Below are positions 1 to 9,073 of a stretch of DNA of 64,000 nt, in pieces. Position 1 is the first letter of the stretch, and each line of letters starts with the position of its first letter. Where the stretch lies: the NCBI RefSeq assembly GCF_002115825.1, contig NZ_JFJZ01000004.1, positions 124,001 to 188,000 of the forward strand, in the 5' to 3' direction. The position numbers and the translations under genes are program-made. Under the pieces are notes generated by a model. The model worked only from the letters and a program-made list of their open reading frames with translations. It ran no database searches and was not told the origin of the DNA. The stretch comes from Thalassospira sp. MCCC 1A01428. GTDB taxonomy: Bacteria; Pseudomonadota; Alphaproteobacteria; Rhodospirillales; Thalassospiraceae.

Positions 1-13
1 GCGAGGATTAGAT

Positions 14-913
14 ATGAGCAGTGCAAAAATTATTGATGGCAAGGCATTTGCCACAAAACTGCGCGGTGATATTGCCAGCGAAGTTGCCAAGCTGAAAGCC
101 GACCACGGCGTTGTTCCCGGTTTGGCCGTGGTGCTGGTGGGTGAAGACCCGGCCAGCCAGGTGTATGTGCGTAACAAGGGTAAGCAAACCCTTGAATGCG
201 GCATGAATTCCTATGAACATAAACTTCCGGCGGCAACCAGCCAGGAAGATTTGCTGGCGATCATTACCCAGTTAAACAATGACCCCAATGTGCATGGCAT
301 TTTGTGCCAGTTGCCCGTCCCCAAACATATTGATGAAAACGCCGTTCTGGCCGCGATTGACCCGGCCAAGGATGTGGATGGTTTTCACATTATCAATGCC
401 GGTGCGCTGGCAACAGGCGGCGATGGCATTGCTCCTTGCACGCCTTATGGCTGCCTGATGCTGCTAAAAGATACGCTGGGCGATTTGTCGGGCAAGCGGG
501 CGGTTGTTGTGGGCCGGTCCAATATTGTTGGCAAGCCGATGGCACAGTTGCTGCTGAAAGAAAACTGCACCGTGACCATTGCCCATTCGCGCACCCGCGA
601 TTTGGCCGATGAAGTCCGTCGTGCCGATATTGTTATTGCCGCTGTGGGCCGCCCAAACATGATTACCGGCGACTGGATTGCCAAGGGTGCCACCGTGATT
701 GATGTGGGGATTAACCGCATTGAAGGCGAAAACGGCAAAATGAAACTGGTGGGTGATGTTGATTTTGCCAGCGCCGTTGAGGTTGCCGGTGCCATTACCC
801 CGGTTCCCGGCGGTGTTGGCCCCATGACCATTGCCTGCCTGCTTAATAACACCCTGATTGCGGCGTGTCGTGCCAATGGCATAACACCACCCAAGCTGGG
901 CTTTGGCGGCTGA
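14..913 (+). CDS. folD: Bifunctional methylenetetrahydrofolate dehydrogenase / methenyltetrahydrofolate cyclohydrolase
   Basis: FolD interconverts 5,10-methylene-, 5,10-methenyl- and 10-formyl-tetrahydrofolate in the cytoplasm with NADP(H), feeding one-carbon units to purine, thymidylate and formyl-methionine synthesis. The 299-residue product has the family's usual length. The active-site stretch with Tyr51 and catalytic Lys55 (YVRNKGK) is present, as is the dinucleotide-binding segment [14 protein letters not shown] near residue 170. The C-terminal signature [16 protein letters not shown] is intact. The ATG is preceded by a GCGAGG Shine-Dalgarno sequence at the very edge of the window, so the start is secure but the upstream context is not visible. 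An intrinsic terminator follows directly, so it is probably the last gene of its transcript. Confidence 0.97.
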   Translation: MSSAKIIDGKAFATKLRGDIASEVAKLKADHGVVPGLAVVLVGEDPASQVYVRNKGKQTLECGMNSYEHKLPAATSQEDLLAIITQLNNDPNVHGILCQLPVPKHIDENAVLAAIDPAKDVDGFHIINAGALATGGDGIAPCTPYGCLMLLKDTLGDLSGKRAVVVGRSNIVGKPMAQLLLKENCTVTIAHSRTRDLADEVRRADIVIAAVGRPNMITGDWIAKGATVIDVGINRIEGENGKMKLVGDVDFASAVEVAGAITPVPGGVGPMTIACLLNNTLIAACRANGITPPKLGFGG

Positions 914-932
914 TCCGGGTTTTCCTATTTTG

Positions 933-961
933 GGGCGGGCAGTTTTGCCCGCCCTTTTTTA
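933..961 (+). terminator. Intrinsic terminator after folD
   Basis: A perfect 8-bp GC stem (GGGCGGGC / GCCCGCCC) with a 6-nt loop is followed by a run of seven T. It lies 20 bases after the folD stop codon. Confidence 0.9.
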
Positions 962-1077
962 TGGCCGTGTCGAAGAACAAAAACAGAAAAGCTCCTGCCA
1001 AAATTGTCAGCAGGGTGTGATAGCATCGGCTCAACCAATTGATCGTATGATCGGAAAAAGTTTTCTTTGGGGAAGCC

Positions 1078-2316
1078 ATGCCTGATGTCACCGAGCTAAA
1101 ACCCGTTTCGATTTCTGCAAAACAGGCCCGCCACCTGGCGCTGGACGGGCAGGGTTTTGAAACACCGGATCCCGTGCGCCCGGTGGATCGGCGCCGCATC
1201 ATGAAGATGATCCGCAAAACCAACATGCTGCAAATTGACAGCGTGAATGTGCTAAGCCGGGCACATTACATGCCGGTATTTTCCCGGCTCGGTGTGTATG
1301 ACCGTGCCTTGCTGGACCAGTTAAGCTGGGGCACGGCAAAACAACGCAAATTGTTTGAATATTGGGGCCATGAAGCATCGCTGATCCCGGTGGAGGATTA
1401 CCCGCTTTATCGCTGGCGGATGGAAGATGCCCTGCGCGGCGAGGGGATGTGGGGCCGAATGGCGGCCATTGCACGTGATGAACCCGATTTTGTTGCCAGT
1501 CTTTTGCGCCATCTGGAACGCGAAGGCACAACGGCTGCCAGTGCCTTAAATGAAGAACCCCGCGAAGGCGGCAGCCAGTGGTGGGGCTGGACCAAGGCCA
1601 AAACGGCGATGGAATATCTGTTTTGGAGCGGGCAGGTCATGGCACGCAAACGGCGGGGGTCGTTTGAGCGTGAATATGATTTGCCCCACCGTATTATTGG
1701 CGACGTCGCACATGAGCCTGTATTACCGCGCGATGTGGCCCAGCGCGCCCTGATAGCAAAGGGCATTGTTGCCATGGGCGTTGCCACCATTGCCGATTTA
1801 AGAAAATATTTTCGCTTGCCAACCGAAGATGCCAAGGCCCGTGTTGCCGAAATGGTTGAAAATGGCGATTTGATTCCGGCATTGGTTGAGGGGTGGCAAC
1901 AGCCGGGCTTTATTGCGCCTGATGCTAAAATACGCCGTCGGGCAACGCCATCAGCCCTGATGGTGCCGTTTGATCCGGTCATGTGGGAACGCGATCGGGT
2001 AGAACGGATTTTCGGTTTTAATTACCGTATCGAAATTTATACCCCCGCGGAAAAACGGCAATATGGCTATTACGTGCTGCCCTTTATGCTTGATGGGAAT
2101 TTTGTTGCCCGTGTCGATTTGAAAACCGACCGGCAAGCCAAATTGTTGCGGGTATTTTCGGCCCATGCCGAACCGGGCTGTGATACCGATCATGTCGCGG
2201 CACAGTTAAATGCACATTTGCATCAATTGGCGCAATTCCTTGAGATGGACGCGGTGGACATAACGGAAATGAACGGGTTTTCCAAACGTCTCGCCGGGCA
2301 ACGGGCGATGGCGTAA
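1078..2316 (+). CDS. YcaQ-like winged-helix DNA glycosylase family protein
   Basis: The 412-residue protein belongs to the winged-helix family that includes E. coli YcaQ/AlkX and Streptomyces AlkZ, glycosylases that unhook interstrand crosslinks and bulky N-alkyl purines. The family catalytic Gln-x-Asp motif is visible as Gln52-Ile-Asp54 in the context LQIDSVNV. It is followed by the conserved FSRLGVYD and FEYWGHEASLIP blocks near residues 68 and 92. A GGGGAAG ribosome-binding site sits just before the ATG. It stands alone between folD and the convergent polyol operon, with no DNA-repair neighbour. Family membership is well supported. Glycosylase activity in this organism is inference from the retained QxD motif. 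Confidence 0.85.
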   Translation: MPDVTELKPVSISAKQARHLALDGQGFETPDPVRPVDRRRIMKMIRKTNMLQIDSVNVLSRAHYMPVFSRLGVYDRALLDQLSWGTAKQRKLFEYWGHEASLIPVEDYPLYRWRMEDALRGEGMWGRMAAIARDEPDFVASLLRHLEREGTTAASALNEEPREGGSQWWGWTKAKTAMEYLFWSGQVMARKRRGSFEREYDLPHRIIGDVAHEPVLPRDVAQRALIAKGIVAMGVATIADLRKYFRLPTEDAKARVAEMVENGDLIPALVEGWQQPGFIAPDAKIRRRATPSALMVPFDPVMWERDRVERIFGFNYRIEIYTPAEKRQYGYYVLPFMLDGNFVARVDLKTDRQAKLLRVFSAHAEPGCDTDHVAAQLNAHLHQLAQFLEMDAVDITEMNGFSKRLAGQRAMA

Positions 2317-2473
2317 GGAAAATACTGTAATTTCAGCCGGTGTTGCGATCCGCAGGCGGGCTGGGATCCTCGCCGTCGTTTGCCTACTCATCAGTGCCTG
2401 GCGATGGGGGGCTTTTGGGTGCAATCAGATGTGATCAAACGATGATAAATCACATGCGTTGAAAGTGGTCCTG

Positions 2474-2515
2474 TAAAAGCGAACGGGGCGTAGGTCCCAC
2501 AACCACGCCCCGTTC
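2474..2515 (-). terminator. Hairpin terminator at the end of the polyol operon
   Basis: An 11-bp perfect inverted repeat (GAACGGGGCGT / ACGCCCCGTTC) around a 13-nt loop is followed on the minus strand by GCTTTT. It lies about 70 bases beyond the SDR stop codon, between two convergent genes, and may also stop transcripts from the plus-strand glycosylase-like gene. Confidence 0.7.
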
Positions 2516-2582
2516 ATCCGTTGTTTTGACCCGATCACAAATGAGTTTCAGGACAATGTGATCGTCGGCTAACCCTGCCTCC

Positions 2583-3353
2583 TTACCAGCAGGAATAGCC
2601 CCCATCAGCCAAAACAATGGAACCGGTCATCAGGCTTGCGGCATCAGATGCCAAAAACAGAACGACAGACCCGATTTCGTGGGTTTCACCCAGGCGTGCC
2701 ATCGGCGTGCCACTGATCCAGGCGTCGTACATTTCCGGCTTTGATTTGACAAATTCGTTCAGCGGCGTTGCGATATAGGTTGGTGCAACGGCATTAACGC
2801 GAACCCCACGGGCACCCCATTCGGCGGCCAGTGATTTGGTCAGGTGATGCACGCCAGCCTTTGATGCGTTGTAATAGGCCTGTTCCTGCGGCTTGTTGAC
2901 GATGAAGCCCGACATGGAACCGATATTGACGATGGCACCGCGTTTCTTTTCCAGCATCTGTTTGCCAAATTCGCGGCAGCACCAGAACGTACCGTTCAGG
3001 TTTACGTCAATGACATTGCGCCAATGTTCATCGGCCACGGTTTCAGCCGGGGTTTCCGAACGGGCGATACCGGCATTGTTGACAAGAATGTCAATCCCGC
3101 CATGTTCCGCCTGTTTGGCGGCACTGGTGCGAACCTGGTCAGGGTTGGTGACATCCATCAGGTCGATGCTGGCATCGTAGCCCTTGGATTTCAGGTAGTC
3201 GCGGCCTTCTTCGGCAACTTCTGCACTGATGTCGCCGATAACCACATGTGCCCCTGCCTCTGCAAGTGCCTCGCAGCAGGAAAGACCAATGGCGCGGCCA
3301 CCCCCTGTGACATAGGCGCGGCGTCCGGTCAGATCGAACATTTTCAGATACAT
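2583..3353 (-). CDS. Short-chain dehydrogenase/reductase, probable polyol dehydrogenase
   Basis: A classical 256-residue SDR, expected to oxidise a polyol or related sugar with NAD(P). The cofactor motif is TGGGRAIG (residues 16-23), in which the usual second glycine of TGxxxGxG is alanine. NNAG is at 92-95, the catalytic serine is in the stretch around 146-148, and the YxxxK dyad is Tyr161/Lys165. Asp41 at the end of the second strand suggests NAD rather than NADP. The gene is the distal member of the ABC-importer operon, so its substrate is probably the imported polyol (sorbitol, mannitol, arabinitol and similar are all possible). The first ATG follows a GCGAG sequence; an internal ATG four codons later is an alternative start. 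Confidence 0.85.
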   Translation of the reverse strand: MYLKMFDLTGRRAYVTGGGRAIGLSCCEALAEAGAHVVIGDISAEVAEEGRDYLKSKGYDASIDLMDVTNPDQVRTSAAKQAEHGGIDILVNNAGIARSETPAETVADEHWRNVIDVNLNGTFWCCREFGKQMLEKKRGAIVNIGSMSGFIVNKPQEQAYYNASKAGVHHLTKSLAAEWGARGVRVNAVAPTYIATPLNEFVKSKPEMYDAWISGTPMARLGETHEIGSVVLFLASDAASLMTGSIVLADGGYSCW

Positions 3354-3387
3354 TTTGATCTCGCAGTTTGGTCAGTGGGAAAATAGG

Positions 3388-3424
3388 CTTTCGGCTGGTG
3401 TTTATTCAATTTTCCAGCCGAAAG
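3388..3424 (-). repeat. Inverted repeat between the ABC ATPase and SDR genes
   Basis: An 11-bp perfect inverted repeat (CTTTCGGCTGG / CCAGCCGAAAG, 15-nt loop) sits in the 89-bp gap. There is no immediate T-run on the minus strand. It could be an intercistronic attenuator or an mRNA-stabilising hairpin that sets the ratio of dehydrogenase to transporter; this role is inference. Confidence 0.5.
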
Positions 3425-3442
3425 TCCGGATTGGTGCCAGCC

Positions 3443-4447
3443 CTAGTTCGAAATGGCTTTGTCGTTTTTGTCAAAGCGGTGAATACGTTCGGGGTCCGGC
3501 GTTAACCAGATGCGGTCATTCCCGCTTAGCGGCACTTCGCCGGTAGCACGGACCGTCATCGGGCCAATATTGTCTGCATTCACATGCAAATAGGTTTCAG
3601 CACCAAGATGTTCGGCAATCTTGACGGTTGCTGCAATGTCGCCCTGCTCTGTGCTCAGCAGCAAATGTTCAGGGCGGACACCGACACAGGCGCAATCACG
3701 GGCCCTGGCGTAATCCCCTTCAATGAAATTCATTTTGGGCGATCCGATAAAGCCTGCGACAAATTTGTTGGCAGGTTTGGCATAAAGATCCATCGGTTTG
3801 CCAACCTGTTCGACCCGACCTGCCTGCAACACCACAATCTTGTCGGCCATGGTCATGGCTTCGACCTGGTCGTGGGTCACATAGATCATGGTGGTTTTCA
3901 GTTCCTGATGCAGCCCGGTGATTTCAAGGCGCATATTCACGCGGAGCGCTGCATCAAGGTTTGACAGCGGTTCGTCAAACAGGAAGGCTGCGGGGTTACG
4001 TACAATCGCACGGCCAATTGCCACACGCTGGCGCTGCCCGCCCGAAAGGGCACCCGGACGACGTTCAAGATAGTCGGTCAGGTTGAGGATTTTGGCCGCA
4101 TTACGTACTTTTTCGTCGATAACGGCCTTGGTTTCACCCGCCATTTTAAGGCCAAAGGCGATGTTGTTGTAAACCGTCATATGCGGATAAAGCGCATAGG
4201 ACTGAAACACCATCGACAGGCCGCGTTTGGCTGGCGATTCATTTGCCATATCAACGCCGTTGATCATGATTTTGCCGTCGGTAACGTCTTCCAGCCCGGC
4301 AATCAGGCGCAGCAACGTTGATTTGCCACAGCCCGACGGGCCGACAAATACAACAAACTCGCCATCGTTAATTTCAAGATTAACACCGGGAATAACGTCG
4401 ATATTCCCGAAGGTTTTCTTGACATTTTCCAGTCGGATTGCACCCAT
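3443..4447 (-). CDS. Sugar/polyol ABC transporter ATP-binding protein (SmoK/UgpC/MalK type)
   Basis: This is the cytoplasmic ATPase that energises the importer encoded just upstream. The 334-residue product has Walker [10 protein letters not shown] (36-44), the ABC signature LSGGQRQRV near 135, Walker B ending [11 protein letters not shown], and the switch histidine in YVTHDQ. After about residue 235 comes the extra TOBE/MalK-type C-terminal domain typical of carbohydrate importers, which can bind regulators. The start is 40 bases after the end of the second permease gene, consistent with one transcript. Sequence resembles the SmoK group, but the substrate cannot be read from the ATPase. Confidence 0.93.
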   Translation of the reverse strand: MGAIRLENVKKTFGNIDVIPGVNLEINDGEFVVFVGPSGCGKSTLLRLIAGLEDVTDGKIMINGVDMANESPAKRGLSMVFQSYALYPHMTVYNNIAFGLKMAGETKAVIDEKVRNAAKILNLTDYLERRPGALSGGQRQRVAIGRAIVRNPAAFLFDEPLSNLDAALRVNMRLEITGLHQELKTTMIYVTHDQVEAMTMADKIVVLQAGRVEQVGKPMDLYAKPANKFVAGFIGSPKMNFIEGDYARARDCACVGVRPEHLLLSTEQGDIAATVKIAEHLGAETYLHVNADNIGPMTVRATGEVPLSGNDRIWLTPDPERIHRFDKNDKAISN

Positions 4448-4487
4448 TGTGGTGTTCCTTCCTTGTATATTTTGGTCCGGCGGCGGT

Positions 4488-5321
4488 TTATTTCACCGCG
4501 CCGAAGGTCAAACCACGGACAAGCTGTTTCTGCGAGAACCAGCCGACGATCAGAATGGGGGCAACCGCCAGGGTTGATGCCGCCGATAGTTTTGCCCAGA
4601 ACAACCCTTCGGGGCTGGAGTAGGACGCGATAAAGGCGGTTAGCGGGGCTGCATCCGACGTCGTAAGGTTCAGCGTCCAGAAGGCTTCGTTCCAGGCGAG
4701 AATAACGTTCAGCAGCATGGTGGATGCGATGCCGGGAATGGCCATGGGCAACAGCACAAAGATAATTTCCTTGGGCAGGGTTGCCCCGTCCATACGGGCG
4801 GCTTCAAGGATGTCTTTGGGGATTTCCTTGAAATAGGTGTAAAGCATCCAGACCATGATCGGCAGGTTCATTAAAAACAGAACCATGATCAGGCCAAAAC
4901 GGTTGTCAAGCAGGCCCCAGTCGCGAAACACCAGATAGATTGGTACGAGCACACCAACCGGCGGCATCATTTTCGTCGACAGCATCCACAACAAGGTATC
5001 CTTGGTGCGTTTGGTCGGGTTAAAGGCCATCGCCCAGGCACAGGTCACCGCAAAGATCAGGCCGATAAAGGTGGACCCAAACGACAGGATGACCGAGTTC
5101 ATGGCGAATTTGAAGTAGTTGGACTGCTCCAGAATCCCGGTATAATTTTCCAGCGTCCAGTTAAAATCAAGGAACAGGGGCGGCATGTTGACCGCATCAA
5201 GCTCGGATTTGAAACTGGTTAGCACCATCCACAGGATGGGGAAGAAAATTGCCAGGCCGATAATCCAGGCAAACACCGTATAGGCGAACTGACCGAAAGG
5301 TGTTTTGAATTTACTTTCCAT
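4488..5321 (-). CDS. ABC transporter inner-membrane permease (MalG/SmoG type)
   Basis: A 277-residue permease of the binding-protein-dependent carbohydrate importer family, expected to form a heterodimer with the product of the next gene upstream. Several hydrophobic segments are visible, beginning near residues 12-35. The cytoplasmic EAA loop that docks on the ATPase is present as [20 protein letters not shown] around 195. It begins 9 bases after the stop of the partner permease gene, which suggests coupled expression. Confidence 0.92.
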   Translation of the reverse strand: MESKFKTPFGQFAYTVFAWIIGLAIFFPILWMVLTSFKSELDAVNMPPLFLDFNWTLENYTGILEQSNYFKFAMNSVILSFGSTFIGLIFAVTCAWAMAFNPTKRTKDTLLWMLSTKMMPPVGVLVPIYLVFRDWGLLDNRFGLIMVLFLMNLPIMVWMLYTYFKEIPKDILEAARMDGATLPKEIIFVLLPMAIPGIASTMLLNVILAWNEAFWTLNLTTSDAAPLTAFIASYSSPEGLFWAKLSAASTLAVAPILIVGWFSQKQLVRGLTFGAVK

Positions 5322-5330
5322 TGTCGCCCC

Positions 5331-6203
5331 CTATGCGTCCAGGTTTTTGCCAATGAGGCGAACCAGAAAGATCGCAACAATATTGGCAAGAATGACAGCA
5401 ACAATACCGCCCGCCGAAGCACCGCCAACGTCATATTGAAGCAGGGCCTGGGTATAAACGAGAAAGGCAATATTGGTGGTCGACAAACCGGGGCCGCCGC
5501 CCGTGGTGACGAAAATTTCGGCAAACACGCTGAGCAGGAAAATGGTTTCGATCAGGATGACAACCGTGATCGCACGGCTAAGGTGCGGCAGGGTAATATA
5601 AAAGAAAATCGATATCGGACCGGCCCCGTCCATTTGGGCGGCTTCTTTCTGATCGCGATCAAGCGACTGCAAGGCGGTCAGCAAAATCAGCGTTGCAAAA
5701 GGAAGCCATTGCCAGGCCACCATAATGATAATGGCCGTAAGCGGGGCGTTGGTAAACCAGTCGATTGGCTGGAACCCGAGCGATGTTGATATCCAGGCGA
5801 AAAAGCCGGACACCGGATTCATCAGCAGGTTTTTCCAGACCAGTGCATTCACCGTCGGCATAATAAAGAACGGAGAAATAACCAGAATACGCAAAATGCC
5901 GCGGCCAAAAATAGGCTGGTCCAGCATCAGTCCCAGCAAAATACCGCCAATAACGGTAATCACCAGAACGGAACCTACCAGAACAAGCGTATTGGCAAGG
6001 GAGGCAAAAAAGGCGTGGTCGGTCAGGAAGAATTTATAATTAACAAAACCAATCCATTCCTCCATCCCCGGTGTTAGCAGGTTGTAACGAAGGAAAGAGA
6101 AGTAAATTGTCATGCCCAAAGGCACGATCATCCACAAAAACAAGGCGATGATCGACGGTGCGGACATAACGCGCCCGGCCAGGGTCGAGGCCCGTGTCGA
6201 CAT
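5331..6203 (-). CDS. ABC transporter inner-membrane permease (MalF/SmoF type)
   Basis: A 290-residue permease, first of the two membrane subunits in the operon. It has a short N-terminal cytoplasmic stretch, a first membrane segment near residues 15-35, and an EAA-like loop (KEAAQMDGAGPISIFFYITLP) around 195-215 with the conserved glycine. The pairing with the downstream MalG-type permease, the ATPase and the upstream binding protein makes a complete type I importer. About 110 bases separate it from the binding-protein gene, enough for a stem-loop that tunes the binding-protein excess, though I see no strong one. Confidence 0.92.
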   Translation of the reverse strand: MSTRASTLAGRVMSAPSIIALFLWMIVPLGMTIYFSFLRYNLLTPGMEEWIGFVNYKFFLTDHAFFASLANTLVLVGSVLVITVIGGILLGLMLDQPIFGRGILRILVISPFFIMPTVNALVWKNLLMNPVSGFFAWISTSLGFQPIDWFTNAPLTAIIIMVAWQWLPFATLILLTALQSLDRDQKEAAQMDGAGPISIFFYITLPHLSRAITVVILIETIFLLSVFAEIFVTTGGGPGLSTTNIAFLVYTQALLQYDVGGASAGGIVAVILANIVAIFLVRLIGKNLDA

Positions 6204-6315
6204 GGTGCGCTCCCCGTTTGCAGTGTCTTTGACTGACCCGGGAAGAAAAGGGGTGGCGGAATTTTGCCGCCACCCAAGTCTACCAGGTCAAGGAGGTCAG
6301 ATCACAGGATCGAGA

Positions 6316-7629
6316 TCAGTAGTAACCAGCTTTCTGCATGGTACGATCCGTGCTTTCCTGTGCGTTTGCCAGAGCCTGGTCAACAGAGACCTGGCCGGCA
6401 AGTGCTGCAGAGAACTGCTGACCGACAACGGTGCCGATACCCTGGAATTCAGGAATGGCCGCAAACTGAACACCAACATAAGGTTTCGGTTTCAGAGTGG
6501 AGTTGATCGGATCAGCGCTGTCGATGGCAGCAAGGGTCTTGATGGCAAACGGTGCGGCATCAAGATATTTTTCGTTCTGGTAAAGCGACATACGGGTTCC
6601 CGGGGGAACGTTCGCCCAGCCTTCTTTGCTGGCAACCAGTTCGGCATAGGATTTCGAAGTTGCCCACGAGATGAATTTTTCGGCTGCTTCGGTGTTTTTC
6701 GACGAAGCCGGAATTGCCAGGCTCCATGCCCAGAGCCAGTTGGCACCGGTGCAGGTTACAGCGCAAGGTGCTTCGGTGAAGCCAACCTGATCGGCAACCT
6801 TGGAATCTTTGGGGTTGGTCACGAAGGACGCAGCAACGGTGGCGTCAATCCACATGGCGCATTTGCCGGCGTTAAACAGCGAAAGGTTTTCGTTGAAACC
6901 ATTCGAGGTCGCACCCGGAGGACCGTATTTGCCAAGAATGTTGACATACATGGACAGGGCATCTTTCCATTCCTGACCGTCAAATTCCGGCTTCCATTCT
7001 TCGTTGAACCAACGTGCGCCATAAGCATTACCCATGGTCGAAATCAACGCCATGTTTTCGCCCCAGCCCGCTTTACCGCGCAGGCAGATGCCATAAACGC
7101 CGTTATCCGGGTCGTGCAGCTTTTTGGCGATGTCGAGGGTCTGGTCCCAGGTCAGACGACCATTGATTTCGATGCCAGCTTTCTCGAACAGGTCCTTGCG
7201 GTACATCATCATCGAGCTTTCGGCATAGAACGGTGCCGCATACAGCTTGTCATCGTTGCTCAGTGCCGCGCGAATAGCGGGCATAAGGTCGTCGACGTCA
7301 TAATCAGCGCCCAGATCTTCGAGCGGTGCCAGCCAGCCTTTTTTCGCCCAGATCGGGGCTTCATAGGTGCCGATGGTCATGATGTCGTATTGGCCGCTAT
7401 TGGTGGCGATGTCGGTTGTGACACGCTGACGCAGGGTATTTTCTTCCAGCGTCACCCACTCAAGCGAGATGTCGGGATTTTTTTTGGTGAAGTCATCCGT
7501 CAGCTTCTGCATGCGGATCATGTCACCATTATTAACCGTGGCAATCGTCAGTTTGGTCTCGGCACTGGCACCAAAAGCGACGCCGCCGGCCAACAGCGCA
7601 CACAGCGCTGCTCCCATAATATTTCTCAT
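6316..7629 (-). CDS. ABC transporter substrate-binding protein, probably polyol (SmoE-like)
   Basis: The periplasmic binding protein of the importer. From the chosen ATG the product has 437 residues, with an Sec signal peptide (basic start, hydrophobic core, likely cleavage after Ala-Ser-Ala near residue 23). The mature start KLTIATVNNGDMIRMQKLTD strongly resembles sorbitol/mannitol-binding SmoE proteins as I remember them. The ATG at 7629 has GGGAGGAATT directly before it; an in-frame codon 15 positions upstream lacks such a site and would spoil the signal peptide. It is the first gene of the transport operon. Two copies of a candidate operator lie about 50 bases upstream of the start codon. 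Confidence 0.9.
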   Translation of the reverse strand: MRNIMGAALCALLAGGVAFGASAETKLTIATVNNGDMIRMQKLTDDFTKKNPDISLEWVTLEENTLRQRVTTDIATNSGQYDIMTIGTYEAPIWAKKGWLAPLEDLGADYDVDDLMPAIRAALSNDDKLYAAPFYAESSMMMYRKDLFEKAGIEINGRLTWDQTLDIAKKLHDPDNGVYGICLRGKAGWGENMALISTMGNAYGARWFNEEWKPEFDGQEWKDALSMYVNILGKYGPPGATSNGFNENLSLFNAGKCAMWIDATVAASFVTNPKDSKVADQVGFTEAPCAVTCTGANWLWAWSLAIPASSKNTEAAEKFISWATSKSYAELVASKEGWANVPPGTRMSLYQNEKYLDAAPFAIKTLAAIDSADPINSTLKPKPYVGVQFAAIPEFQGIGTVVGQQFSAALAGQVSVDQALANAQESTDRTMQKAGYY

Positions 7630-7680
7630 AATTCCTCCCAAAAGGACTCTTTCCCGTCGGACAACCTTCGTCATCCATTT

Positions 7681-7713
7681 TGATCATTTGTTCAGGACAT
7701 GAGCATTCACTCA
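7681..7713 (-). promoter_or_regulatory. Two direct copies of a 14-bp operator-like motif upstream of the polyol operon
   Basis: TGATCATTTGTTCA (7681-7694) and TGAGCATTCACTCA (7700-7713) share TGA-CATT---TCA, are each imperfect palindromes, and are spaced 19 bp start to start (close to two helical turns). They lie between the regulator's terminator and the binding-protein start, where a SorC-family operator would be expected. Binding by the adjacent regulator is inference. Confidence 0.5.
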
Positions 7714-7756
7714 ATTTTCACATCCCTTGTCAACCGAATTCGATTGTGCGTTGCAA

Positions 7757-7788
7757 CAGAAAAACCCGCAGTCTAATGCTGCGGGTTT
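7757..7788 (-). terminator. Intrinsic terminator after the SorC-family regulator
   Basis: A 10-bp perfect stem (AAACCCGCAG / CTGCGGGTTT, 7-nt loop) runs into TTTTT on the minus strand, about 40 bases beyond the regulator stop codon. It separates the regulator's transcript from that of the transport operon. Confidence 0.88.
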
Positions 7789-7827
7789 GCTTTAGTTGGT
7801 TGTTTTTATTGTTTTAATTTTCAGGTA

Positions 7828-8778
7828 TTAGCGCAGCAATGCCCGTGCGGTTGCTTCGTCTGTGACCAGAGATGTAATTAATTTTCCCGCCATTGCACCG
7901 CGAATCGCGGAAACTTTCTTTGTCCCCTTGGCAACCGCAACGGTATTTTGCCCGGGTATTTGCAACGGCGCGCTGGTAACGCGGTTATTAACGTCGTGAT
8001 CAAGGATTTGGCCGTTTTTATCAAAGGTCCAGCTGATCAATTCGCCAATGCCGCCATGTTCCTGCAGGCTTTTAAGTTCGGCCGGGGTGATAAAACCATC
8101 GACCAGAAGCGGCGCATCGTCACCCATTTGACCAATACCGACAAATTTGACATCGGCACGGGCGGCCAGATGCAAAATATTGTCCATCGGTGCCTGTTCC
8201 TGCATTGGTTTGCGTTGTTCGGCGTGAGGTACGATCACGGGAATAGATAGCGGGTAATGTGGGGCGCGGGTTAAATCGGCAAGTTCGGTTACGGCATCAT
8301 AAAAGCTGGCGGCACCATCGGTGGCAATGGTGCCAACCAGCGATACGATTTTATGGTGACTTGCATCGATACGCTGTACTTCGTTGACCATACCGCGCAT
8401 GGCGCGCCCGGTGCCAAGGGCAATCACCTTGGGGTCGGGGGATTGTAAAACCCGTTCCAGCAACATTGCAGCGGCCTGTGTCATGCCAAACATGGCATCG
8501 GGGGCGGCAGGGTCGGTTGGCACAACTTCGCAATGTTCCAGCTCGTGGCGGTCGCGCAGGCGTGCGCCCAGTTCCATGCAATCGGCAATCGGATGATCCA
8601 GCCGAACCTTGACCAGTCCTTCGCTAACTGCGGCCGACACCAGTCTTTGGGCTGTCGGGCGGGAGACGCCAAGTTTGGTTGCGATTTCGTCCTGGGTGTT
8701 TCCGGCGCAATAATACAGCCACCCGGCACGGGCGGCTTCATCAAGGCGGGCTGCTTCTTTGCGGGTACGTTTAACCAT
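7828..8778 (-). CDS. SorC/DeoR-family sugar-binding transcriptional regulator
   Basis: A 316-residue regulator with an N-terminal helix-turn-helix (about residues 28-50, TQDEIATKLGVSRPTAQRLV) and a C-terminal sugar-phosphate-binding domain of the SorC type, recognisable by LGTGRAMRGMVNEV near 140 and the late KGTKKVSAIRGAMAG segment. Such proteins usually repress or activate polyol/pentitol operons in response to a phosphorylated or free sugar. It lies directly upstream of the importer operon but has its own terminator, so it is an independent unit and the likely local regulator. The gene order resembles that of smoC-type regulators with smo genes; the ligand is unknown. Confidence 0.88.
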   Translation of the reverse strand: MVKRTRKEAARLDEAARAGWLYYCAGNTQDEIATKLGVSRPTAQRLVSAAVSEGLVKVRLDHPIADCMELGARLRDRHELEHCEVVPTDPAAPDAMFGMTQAAAMLLERVLQSPDPKVIALGTGRAMRGMVNEVQRIDASHHKIVSLVGTIATDGAASFYDAVTELADLTRAPHYPLSIPVIVPHAEQRKPMQEQAPMDNILHLAARADVKFVGIGQMGDDAPLLVDGFITPAELKSLQEHGGIGELISWTFDKNGQILDHDVNNRVTSAPLQIPGQNTVAVAKGTKKVSAIRGAMAGKLITSLVTDEATARALLR

Positions 8779-9017
8779 CCCTATTTTCCGATTTTATTTT
8801 TGTTGGCTGTGCGCGTAAGTTTTGCGTTGTTATTGCCATCAACTTGCCCAACGGGCAGGGCAAATCAAAATCGGCGCACCATGTTGCCGGGCAATGCCGG
8901 CTGGCAGCCATATTTTTTGATACCCGCAGCGCATTGACAGTGGGTTAGCAAGGATTTCCTCTAGCTCTTTTTAAGTGGTATGACCAGTACCAATCACAAA
9001 TAGCACCATAAAACAAT

Positions 9018-9043
9018 ATGGCCGCCCGGTTCCGGGCGGCCAT
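9018..9043 (-). terminator. Terminator hairpin after asd
   Basis: A perfect 12-bp stem (ATGGCCGCCCGG / CCGGGCGGCCAT) around a 2-nt loop is followed on the minus strand by ATTGTTTTA. It lies 30 bases past the asd stop codon. Confidence 0.8.
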
Positions 9044-9073
9044 AGCAAAAATGTGCCAAACTAGAAAAAGGCG

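Noticed and set aside
6112-7683. A 523-codon open frame on the plus strand across the binding-protein gene
   Set aside because: It is antisense to a convincing signal-peptide-bearing binding protein, has no ribosome-binding site, and its composition is that of a shadow frame.
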